Below, one piece after another: positions 16,273 to 22,357 of a stretch of 23,824 bases of DNA. The position numbers and the translations under genes are program-made. The stretch is from Thermoplasmata archaeon (GTDB lineage: Archaea > Thermoplasmatota > E2 > DHVEG-1), in contig QMTB01000005.1 in the NCBI GenBank assembly GCA_003649845.1, positions 1 through 23,824 of the forward strand. Direction: 5' to 3'. Within the stretch, counting starts at the first letter, position 1. Each line of letters starts with the position of its first letter. Under the pieces are notes generated by a model, which ran no database searches, was not told the origin of the DNA, and was given only the letters and a program-made list of their open reading frames with translations.

Positions 16273-17073
16273 TCATTCTATTGAAATCTCAGAATAGATT
16301 TTCTCTATTGCATCCATCACACTTTTTCTAACATTTTCTGGGGTAAACTCCTCTAGATGACCTGGAACAGTTGCCATTGGAATTTCTTTTTCTTTTAGAT
16401 AATTTATAGCTGGAAGAGTTTTTTCTCTAAATTCTTTTAACCTCGAACGTATCTTCTCTTCTGTATCATCAGATCTCTGTATAACCTCTACACCGCAAAC
16501 CTCACATCTTCCATCCTTCGGAGGTTTATATATGAGATGATAAACTCTGCCACATTTAGGACATATCCTCCTATTCACTGTTCTCTCAATTATACGTTCA
16601 TCGCTGTTATCTACTAATAGAATGAAATCTACCTTTGAATTATGTTTCTCTAATAATTCTAAGAGAAATTTTGATTGATCTAATGTTCTAGGATAGCCAT
16701 CTAAAACCTGTTTTCTATAATTTTTCTTTGCGAAAGCGGATTCAAATAAGGCATTAGTAATATAGTCAGGTACAAATAAACCTCTATCAACAAAATATTT
16801 AGCCTTCAAACCAAGGATAACATCTGGGTTATCTGTTCCAAGTTCATTTGATATCTCTTCATCAGATATAAACCTATTATTATCTTCATCCCAAAATACA
16901 TCTAGGCTATCGGAGTAATTATATTCATTAAATTTTTTAAGATAAAATCTAAATATATCTCCTGTAGAAAGTTGTTCTAAATTAAACTCCTCTACTAACA
17001 CATCTATCCTTGGTTGTTTACCTGCACCACTTTTACCGGTAACGATAATGTTTGTTATATCCTCAGGTTTCAT
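16273..17073 (-). CDS. Adenylate kinase-like nucleoside monophosphate kinase with zinc LID and atypical P-loop
   Basis: The 266-residue NMP kinase shows LEQLSTGDIFR (33-42), VLDGYPRT (123-130), a zinc-type LID with Cys171, Cys174, Cys190 and Cys193, and QRSDDTEEKIRSRLKEFREKT for the closing Arg residues. These point to AMP + ATP to 2 ADP. Two features are odd. The P-loop reads GKSGAGKQPR (13-22) where adenylate kinases have GKGT after the glycines, so the usual Thr/Ser after Lys19 is Gln20. Also, about 45 extra residues (43-90) lie in the NMP-binding region. I have an impression that related archaeal proteins share this P-loop. A TATA box about 30 bases upstream supports the ATG. Confidence 0.82.
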   Translation of the reverse strand: MKPEDITNIIVTGKSGAGKQPRIDVLVEEFNLEQLSTGDIFRFYLKKFNEYNYSDSLDVFWDEDNNRFISDEEISNELGTDNPDVILGLKAKYFVDRGLFVPDYITNALFESAFAKKNYRKQVLDGYPRTLDQSKFLLELLEKHNSKVDFILLVDNSDERIIERTVNRRICPKCGRVYHLIYKPPKDGRCEVCGVEVIQRSDDTEEKIRSRLKEFREKTLPAINYLKEKEIPMATVPGHLEEFTPENVRKSVMDAIEKIYSEISIE

Positions 17074-17097
17074 ACTGCAGCGTAAACATATGTTTCC

Positions 17098-17109
17098 TAT
17101 ATAAAATTG
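17098..17109 (-). promoter_or_regulatory. TATA box of the adenylate kinase-like gene
   Basis: Minus-strand AATTTTATATAG is centred about 30 bases before ATG 17073, in the 101-base divergent gap shared with the acyltransferase gene. Confidence 0.45.
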
Positions 17110-17174
17110 AGTGAAAAAACCAAAGGGGTTTTACCTAACGTTTAAACAATATCTTTATATATGGAAGGTATACA

Positions 17175-17984
17175 ATGAAACATCAACTAGATAGAATAGG
17201 TGAATATAAGCTAGAATCTTTTACTAGGAACCGTCAGAATATAACGTTAATAGCATCAGAGGGCTGGAAGAAACATTCTGTTCATGCAATAATAGAAGTT
17301 GATGTTACAAAAGCGAGGGAGATTATTAAAAGATATAAGAGAGAAGGGCGAGATATATCTTTTACTGGATGGATTATAAAATGTGTTGCTCAAGCAATTA
17401 GTGAGCATAGTATATTAAATGCCTACAGAGAAGGCAAGAGGAAGATGATTATCTTTAAAGATGTAGATATCCCTATACCTATAGAGGTTAAAATCGGAGA
17501 TGAAAGATTTCTAACAGCATATATAATTAGAAAGGCAAACGAGAAAACCATTGAAGAAATAACCAATGAGATTCGTAATGCTCAGAGTAAGGGAATAGAT
17601 AAATCAAAGGTAGTAGCTATAAAAGATCTTACATTGTTTGAGAGAGTTGTCCTCAAATCTCCTTTGTTTATCAAAAAAATTGTATTAAAAATGACGAGAA
17701 ACAAAGGGATATTTAAAAAGAAACATATGGGAACAGTTGCAGTAACCGCTGTTGGAATGAAAGGTAAACTACCAGGTTGGGCTATACCATTAGGTGGAAC
17801 AACTACAACATTAATAGTAGTAGGTGGAATAACTAGGAAACCAGGGGTGGTAGATGATAGAATAGAAATTAGAGAATATCTACATCTAACAATTACAGTA
17901 GATCATGATATAGTAGATGGATCCCCTCTAACTAGATTTATAGATAGACTTGTGAATCTAACGGAAGATGCCTATGGTTTATAA
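17175..17984 (+). CDS. Stand-alone 2-oxoacid dehydrogenase acyltransferase (E2) catalytic domain
   Basis: The 269-residue protein has the chloramphenicol acetyltransferase-like fold of E2 subunits. Evidence is HSVHAIIEVDVTKAREIIKRYK, ISFTGWIIKCVAQAISEHSILNAY, VDIPIPIEVKIGDERFLTAYIIRKAN and the C-terminal active-site block TITVDHDIVDGSPLTRFIDRL, with His and Asp-Gly in the DHxxxDG spacing (the usual Arg after His is Asp). The lipoyl and E1/E3-binding domains are absent, and no E1 or E3 gene is near, so it probably does not serve a normal dehydrogenase complex. Acyl donor and acceptor are unknown. Confidence 0.85.
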   Translation: MKHQLDRIGEYKLESFTRNRQNITLIASEGWKKHSVHAIIEVDVTKAREIIKRYKREGRDISFTGWIIKCVAQAISEHSILNAYREGKRKMIIFKDVDIPIPIEVKIGDERFLTAYIIRKANEKTIEEITNEIRNAQSKGIDKSKVVAIKDLTLFERVVLKSPLFIKKIVLKMTRNKGIFKKKHMGTVAVTAVGMKGKLPGWAIPLGGTTTTLIVVGGITRKPGVVDDRIEIREYLHLTITVDHDIVDGSPLTRFIDRLVNLTEDAYGL

Positions 17985-18113
17985 TGTTTTTAGTATAGTG
18001 AAACCTTCTCTAATAACTTTGATATAACATCATTTAAACTAGTACACTTCCATTTTGTCTGTAAGATACTAAGTTTTCTAAAATTTTCTTTTGAAACCTT
18101 TATAGTTGTATCT

Positions 18114-18140
18114 ATAGTTATCAACTATCTCACCGAGATA
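18114..18140. repeat. Two overlapping small hairpins between convergent genes
   Basis: ATAGTT-ATC-AACTAT (18114-18128) and TATCTC-ACC-GAGATA (18126-18140) overlap by three bases, so only one can form fully. They lie in the 177-base gap after the E2-like gene and before the helicase stop, likely in 3' untranslated RNA. The T-rich stretch 18083-18092 may end the E2-like transcript. Confidence 0.35.
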
Positions 18141-18161
18141 TAGCTTATCTAGAAATTCTTT

Positions 18162-19442
18162 TTATCTGTTTTCCTCTGTTAAATCATAGGATATAAAATG
18201 TGTCCCCCTAGATACGCTTTTATTTCTCCTATAAGATGATATCTTATTGGAGGGAGATCTTCTTTTAAACCCTTTTCTACTTTTTTTATTGATGTATCCC
18301 TCTGATTCATCATGTTTCATTATAAAAGGTACTCTATCGAATACCGGCATATCCTTTTGTTTTATATTTAAGGTTTTATCACCTTGTATACGTCTAAAGT
18401 TTTCATGATCCGGTTGAGTTAGAATTGTCACTGCATCTCCCTTTGCACCTGCCCTAGCTGTTCTCCCTATTCTATGGATATACTCTTTAGCGGTTTTTGG
18501 TACATCATAGTTGTATACATATGTAACATTTTGTATATCTAGCCCCCTCGCTGCTACATCTGTGGCTACTAAAACATCTATCTCCTGTCTCCTGAGTTTA
18601 TCCAATGACTTCTGTCTTTTATTCTGAGTCATCCCTCCATGTATAGCTGATACATTTATACCTTGTAATCTGAGGTTCTCTGCCACTACATCAGTTCTCT
18701 TTCTAGTACTACAGAAGACAATTGCTAAACCTCTTGTAGAGTTTTTAAGTAAATGTAGTAATAGTGAAAATTTTTCATCTACCCTATGTAGATCGTAATA
18801 TGTCTGTCTTAATTTATCTGTTTCCACAATGGGGTTTGTTTTGATAAAAACAGGTTTACTAAGATGTTTTTTAGCTATATAGGGTATATCTTGGTTCATT
18901 GTAGCGCTAAATAGAAGAGTTTGCCTATCAGATGATACCGTAGATATTATTTCTTCTATATCCTCTCTGAAACCCATTTCGAACATTTTATCGGTTTCAT
19001 CAATAACTAGAAAACGTATGTCTTGTAGACTAATGGTTTTCCTATATAGGTGGTCTTTTAGTCTACCAGGTGTTGCAACTATGATATCAGAATCTCTAAT
19101 GTTTCTTATCTGTGGAGCAATGGCTACGCCTCCATAGATACTACTAGTTTTGACTCCTATAACTTTACCAAGTTCCCTGAAAACAGTTGTTACCTGTATA
19201 CATAGTTCCCTAGTAGGTGTTAATACTAATACCTGAACCTTATTTTTTACATTAATCCTTTCTAATATAGGGAGTACAAAAGCTATTGTTTTACCTGAAC
19301 CTGTTTCTGCTTGAGCAACAACATCTATACCATCTAATATTGTTGGTATACACTCCTCTTGTATAGGAGTAAGCGTAGATATACCCTGTTTATCTAATTG
19401 TTTTAAAAGTGTTTGATTTATATTCAATTCTTTAAATTTCAT
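18162..19442 (-). CDS. DEAD-box ATP-dependent RNA helicase (DETD variant)
   Basis: The 426-residue protein has both RecA-like domains. The Q motif is TPIQ (25-28), motif I AQAETGSGKT (43-52), Ia PTREL, Ib TPGR, motif II DETD (148-151), motif III SAT (179-181), IV IVFCSTRKRT, V ATDVAARGLDIQ and VI HRIGRTARAG. A basic tail of about 55 residues (KKSRKGFKRRSPSNKISSYR region) likely adds RNA binding. It would unwind or remodel RNA, perhaps in cold response, ribosome assembly or decay. Motif II has Thr for Ala (codon ACC). AGGTGA a few bases before ATG 19442 is a good ribosome site. Confidence 0.93.
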   Translation of the reverse strand: MKFKELNINQTLLKQLDKQGISTLTPIQEECIPTILDGIDVVAQAETGSGKTIAFVLPILERINVKNKVQVLVLTPTRELCIQVTTVFRELGKVIGVKTSSIYGGVAIAPQIRNIRDSDIIVATPGRLKDHLYRKTISLQDIRFLVIDETDKMFEMGFREDIEEIISTVSSDRQTLLFSATMNQDIPYIAKKHLSKPVFIKTNPIVETDKLRQTYYDLHRVDEKFSLLLHLLKNSTRGLAIVFCSTRKRTDVVAENLRLQGINVSAIHGGMTQNKRQKSLDKLRRQEIDVLVATDVAARGLDIQNVTYVYNYDVPKTAKEYIHRIGRTARAGAKGDAVTILTQPDHENFRRIQGDKTLNIKQKDMPVFDRVPFIMKHDESEGYINKKSRKGFKRRSPSNKISSYRRNKSVSRGTHFISYDLTEENR

Positions 19443-19782
19443 TTATTTCACCTTTTTAATCTTAATTCTTGTAGATAGCATTTCTAAAATCAGAATAACT
19501 CCTAATTTATCTCAAAATAGGATATTCCATAGTTCGGTCAAAATATAGGTTTGAATCCATTGAAATATTTCTATCGTTGGTTTTCATTGATTCATCTCAA
19601 TATCAAAGATAAAAAAGTTCTCTCAGAGAAACTATTTCATCCTTTATGCTATTATAACGTAGACGGACTATAAATAGTTTCCCTATCCCATTATACAAAG
19701 AGGAAAAATTTCATATGTAGAGGAAAACTATGCGCGAATAGTAGATCAAAGAGCGCTACATTTATACAAATATTTAAAAATA

Positions 19783-19804
19783 ACACATTGTATTTAGAAT
19801 GTGT
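19783..19804. promoter_or_regulatory. Putative operator: inverted repeat ACACATT-N8-AATGTGT
   Basis: A perfect 7-bp dyad with an 8-base spacer lies just downstream of TATA-like ATTTATAC (about 19760-19767) and directly before the AGGAGGT of the first gene. Its place over the predicted transcript start (about 19791) suits a repressor site. If transcribed it would be a hairpin abutting the ribosome site. Confidence 0.4.
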
Positions 19805-19811
19805 AGGAGGT
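19805..19811 (+). promoter_or_regulatory. Strong Shine-Dalgarno site of the YbjQ operon
   Basis: AGGAGGT lies 11 bases before ATG 19823. Most other first genes in the window lack such a site. Confidence 0.6.
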
Positions 19812-19822
19812 AATGCTATAAT

Positions 19823-20062
19823 ATGAAGAAAGGTACAACAATTGGATTCTCCCTATTTATAGGAGGATTAATACTACTAATCATATATGATTTATACCTT
19901 GGATTTGAAGAAATAATAAAATCCATGGATCTAATAATGGGAATATTAGGTGGGATAACAATATTAGGTTTAATCATACTAGTGGTTTCAATAGTTATCG
20001 AACAACAGAAAAATAAGAAAGAAACACTTGAAAAAATAAGGAAGGAGGATTTAGAACCATGA
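19823..20062 (+). CDS. Small two-helix membrane protein
   Basis: I do not recognise this 79-residue protein. Two hydrophobic helices are evident (about 7-27, IGFSLFIGGLILLIIYDLYLG, and 37-59, LIMGILGGITILGLIILVVS on to IVI), joined by a short acidic loop (FEEIIKSM). A charged cytosolic tail follows (EQQKNKKETLEKIRKEDLEP). The stop overlaps the ATG of the YbjQ-family gene (ATGA), so it heads a tight operon. A role in anchoring or regulating its soluble neighbour is a guess. Confidence 0.7.
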   Translation: MKKGTTIGFSLFIGGLILLIIYDLYLGFEEIIKSMDLIMGILGGITILGLIILVVSIVIEQQKNKKETLEKIRKEDLEP

Positions 20063-20373
20063 TTCTTGTAAATACAGATTTTGTACCGGGTAGAAATATA
20101 AAAGAAGCGATAGGGCTAGTAAGAGGTAACACAGTTCAAGCCAAACACATAGGAAAGGATATCAAAGCAGGTATAAGAAACATTACAGGCGGGGAAATCA
20201 AAGAATATACAGATATGTTAGCAGAAGCTAGAGAGATAGCTTTAAATAGAATGGTTGAAAAAGCAGAGAAACTAGGAGCAGATGCAGTTATAAATGTTAG
20301 ATTCATGACATCAGCTATAATGGGTGCTGCAGCAGAGATCCTAGCATATGGAACAGCAGTGAAATTGGAATAG
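20059..20373 (+). CDS. YbjQ/UPF0145 family protein
   Basis: The 104-residue cytosolic protein is close to canonical for UPF0145 (DUF74, sometimes called heavy-metal-binding domain): VRGNTVQAKHIGKDIKAGIR, GGEIKEYTDMLAEAREIAL, RMVEKAEKLGADAVINVRF and the C-terminal AAEILAYGTAVKLE. Family members form pentamers; the metal-binding name is not backed by a conserved Cys/His set here and the function is unknown. It lies between two short membrane-protein genes in one operon, overlapping the first by 4 bases and separated from the second by 5. Confidence 0.9.
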   Translation: MILVNTDFVPGRNIKEAIGLVRGNTVQAKHIGKDIKAGIRNITGGEIKEYTDMLAEAREIALNRMVEKAEKLGADAVINVRFMTSAIMGAAAEILAYGTAVKLE

Positions 20374-20378
20374 AAACT

Positions 20379-20576
20379 ATGGGTATAATTAACACCACTT
20401 TTTTATTAACCGGTGTTTTCCTAATACTATTTGGCTTTGTTGCACTATTGAATCCTAATCTAGCTAAATGGATAAATACCCCAGGAATCTATACTCCTAC
20501 ATTAAAATCCATCATATGTATAGTTGTGGGAATAATTATCCTAATTTTAGATTTGACTATCTCTTTTCCAATATAA
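20379..20576 (+). CDS. Small two-helix membrane protein, third gene of YbjQ operon
   Basis: I do not recognise this 65-residue protein. It has an N-terminal hydrophobic helix (about 5-25, TTFLLTGVFLILFGFVALL), a polar loop (NPNLAKWINTPGIYTPTLKS) and a second helix (44-63, IICIVVGIIILILDLTISF). It resembles no characterised transporter subunit by eye. Spacing of 5 bases from the YbjQ stop implies co-transcription. The same frame stays open after the TAA, as the 20577-20663 entry describes. Confidence 0.6.
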   Translation: MGIINTTFLLTGVFLILFGFVALLNPNLAKWINTPGIYTPTLKSIICIVVGIIILILDLTISFPI

Positions 20577-20663
20577 AAATGGAGATCTCCTATCTATGTC
20601 GAAGATTGCTATAAATTTAAGCGAAGATATCTAGAGATAGTAGAAGAAAATCCTTTGGATTAA
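20577..20663 (+). pseudogene. Protein-like fragment after the YbjQ operon
   Basis: In frame with the preceding gene, directly after its TAA, 28 codons follow before TAA 20661-20663 (KWRSPIYVEDCYKFKRR..., ending ENPLD). There is no start codon. It may be a decayed gene or chance, and no family is recognised. Confidence 0.2.
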
Positions 20664-20727
20664 TCTCTCTCACCTTGTAGAACAAGATTTATAGAAACCA
20701 AAAACTCTAGAGAAATGAATACTTGGA

Positions 20728-20811
20728 ACCTGTCTAAGATGCGATAGTGGAAAACTAAAGTTTAAGGAAAAAATTTCAGAAGTGTTAAATGTGAATAAGA
20801 ATATAAAATAG
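20728..20811 (+). pseudogene. Decayed zinc-ribbon fragment
   Basis: The frame reads TCLRCDSGKLKFKEKISEVL, then loses sense. A shifted frame at 20784-20795 encodes VKCE, where the second Cys pair of a zinc ribbon would be. A nearby ATG (20715) is in another frame. This looks like a small CxxC protein broken by indels, upstream of an intact zinc ribbon of different sequence. The call is by eye only. Confidence 0.3.
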
Positions 20812-20830
20812 AAAGGAAGGTAGTTATAAA

Positions 20831-21016
20831 ATGAAATTCTGTCCTAGATGTGGTTCATCAAATATTGAATGGATTCTACCTCAAATATGGTCAAAATGGG
20901 AATGTAAAGACTGTGGTTATATTGGATCTCTAATCATCGAAGATAGTACCTTAGCTGAGGAAATCAGGAAAAATTATCTTAAAAAGAGAGAAGAGAAAGA
21001 TAAAGAAAAACAATAG
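20831..21016 (+). CDS. Small zinc-ribbon protein
   Basis: The 61-residue protein has an N-terminal zinc ribbon: Cys4 and Cys7 (MKFCPRCGSSNIEW) with Cys25 and Cys28 (WECKDCGYIG). A charged, probably helical tail follows (LAEEIRKNYLKKREEKDKEK). GGAAGG lies about 12 bases before the ATG. Such ribbons occur in many archaeal proteins that bind nucleic acid or protein partners, and nothing here points to one. It sits alone in a stretch of broken coding fragments. Confidence 0.65.
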   Translation: MKFCPRCGSSNIEWILPQIWSKWECKDCGYIGSLIIEDSTLAEEIRKNYLKKREEKDKEKQ

Positions 21017-21172
21017 ATGGAAAAATCTAGAATATACATGAAGATAGTTTAAAGAAACTTTGGACCAGATTATTACCTATACAAAAATAGATGGGGAAAT
21101 CTTAGAATAATAGTAATAAGGGGAAATAAAAAAATAATAGGTTTCATAGAGGAAACAAAAAGCAGAGAATAA
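21017..21172 (+). pseudogene. Short gene broken by an in-frame TAA
   Basis: ATG 21017 directly follows the zinc-ribbon stop, in the same frame. It reads MEKSRIYMKIV, then TAA (21050-21052), then RNFGPDYYLYKNRWGNLRII and on to GFIEETKSRE before TAA 21170-21172. The post-stop part is protein-like (Tyr, Trp, Gly, charged residues), which suggests one nonsense mutation in a 50-residue gene or in a longer zinc-ribbon protein. No family is recognised. Confidence 0.35.
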
Positions 21173-21306
21173 TTGAAGGAGTAAATAATTAGATACAGAT
21201 TATTATAGGTATTAGATACAACTGCTCAAACCTATAGGTGGTATAGAATAAGATGATCAGTCTAGAAACAGTGGTAGATATATAGTAAGGTATAATGGAT
21301 TCTATA
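21173..21306. other. Gene-free tail of the decayed region
   Basis: Short protein-like runs occur in different frames (TTAQTYRWYRIR at about 21217-21252 and RYIVRYNGFYIIVRSQLY from about 21273 into the permease gene's 3' end). None has a start or useful length. They may continue the gene decay seen just upstream. Confidence 0.25.
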
Positions 21307-22104
21307 TTATAGTGAGAAGCCAGCTATATTGAAAGTTACGAGTAAGCCTAGAATCACAATGATACCGCCAATGAGGCGGCCTAGTTTCTCTTCATCTATC
21401 TTATTTGCAAATAATGAACCCAATATACCTCCTATTGCGGCACCTATTCCAGCGATCAATGCAATAGACCATATAACCTCGCCTTGTAACCCATGGCTTA
21501 GAGCACCTGATCCAGCTATAAAAAGCATCATAAGCAGAGAGGTGCCAATGGAGGTATGAAGATCATATTCCATAATAAAAATAAGGAAAAAAGTTACTAT
21601 ACCACTACTTCCCATACCGGAAAAACCACTTGCAAAACCAACGATTAAACCGAAGATTGTACTAGAAAAAACCTTACGTTTTTTAAACCAGTTAAAACTA
21701 ATTTTACTATTAACATATTCAACATTCCTCTTAACCCCTCCTCTTAGTAGAGTAACTCCAAGTGTTATCAGAACAACTGCAATTGCTATTTTCAACCCTA
21801 TCTCAGGGGTACCTGTTGTAAATATTCCACCGATAGCTGCACCGATTATGCCAGTTATAACAACTAATATAACTGATTTAAATTTGACATTACCTTTCAA
21901 TAGGAAGATAACACCTGCAGTTCCACCAATTATACCATCGATCAATAAACTTGTACCAATTGCCTGATATACAGATGCAGCTAGATAGATTGTTAGAAAT
22001 GGAACTATAAAAGATTCAGCAGTACCAGATGCTATACCAACAGAGAGACCACTGCTGCATCCAACGAGTAAAATTAGAAACTGAGATAATGATTCATCTA
22101 CCAC
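21307..22104 (-). CDS. TauE/SafE-family membrane permease
   Basis: The 265-residue polytopic protein has about eight hydrophobic helices in two related halves. Each half has the family pattern: GLSVGIASGTAESFIVPFL with GTSLLIDGIIGGTAGV early on, and VGFASGFSGMGSSGIVTFFL with SIGTSLLMMLFIAGSGAL in the second. Members export or import sulfite, sulfonates or other small anions; the substrate is unknown. The start is GTG (22102-22104), without a Shine-Dalgarno site but with a TATA-like AATAAATAA (22130-22138) 30 bases upstream, in keeping with a leaderless message. Confidence 0.87.
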   Translation of the reverse strand: MVDESLSQFLILLVGCSSGLSVGIASGTAESFIVPFLTIYLAASVYQAIGTSLLIDGIIGGTAGVIFLLKGNVKFKSVILVVITGIIGAAIGGIFTTGTPEIGLKIAIAVVLITLGVTLLRGGVKRNVEYVNSKISFNWFKKRKVFSSTIFGLIVGFASGFSGMGSSGIVTFFLIFIMEYDLHTSIGTSLLMMLFIAGSGALSHGLQGEVIWSIALIAGIGAAIGGILGSLFANKIDEEKLGRLIGGIIVILGLLVTFNIAGFSL

Positions 22105-22357
22105 AGGAGGGGTTGAAAGTATTTCTCCCTTTTATTTATTCCCATTTATTTTAGAAAATAAGGAGTTTTAAAATATAAAAATACTTTATAATTAGTAATA
22201 ATAAAATATAAGTATAACAAAGATTCTCTGTTGAACTGCAAATAGACGTTATTCCTTTATCTACATAAAAAATATATTTCAATGATATTAAAATCTAGCG
22301 TGAAAGAATCAGCCCAAAAGAAGTTATATATAAAACTATATTTTATCCGTGATAAGT
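22105..22357. other. Divergent promoter region of the permease and srp54 genes
   Basis: No gene is evident in these 253 very AT-rich bases. They hold the permease TATA-like box (22130-22138), the 16-bp palindrome TTATTTTAGAAAATAA (22146-22161) just upstream of it, and the srp54 TATA box (22324-22335). Confidence 0.5.
22324..22335 (+). promoter_or_regulatory. TATA box of srp54
   Basis: TTATATATAAAA is centred 28 bases before ATG 22358. It supports that start over the in-frame GTG at 22349. Confidence 0.55.

Larger units (their letters stand above)
19443..19822. other. 380-base intergenic region between helicase and YbjQ operon
   Basis: This divergent gap has no convincing ORF or RNA gene. 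It holds the helicase ribosome site at its left edge, an imperfect inverted pair (ATAGTTTCC near 19674 with GGAAAACTAT near 19722), TATA-like stretches at about 19760-19768 and 19769-19780, the perfect repeat at 19783-19804 and a strong AGGAGGT (19805-19811). A GGTTTGAATCC-like string near 19550 is not part of a tRNA. Confidence 0.5.

Noticed and set aside
19540..19565. GGTTTGAATCC string resembling a tRNA T-loop
   Set aside because: The flanking bases do not form a 5-bp T-stem, and no anticodon arm or acceptor stem can be drawn around it.
22349..22357. GTG start for SRP54
   Set aside because: The TATA box is 28 bases from ATG 22358, and SRP54 proteins begin MVLxxL; GTG would add three unsupported residues.
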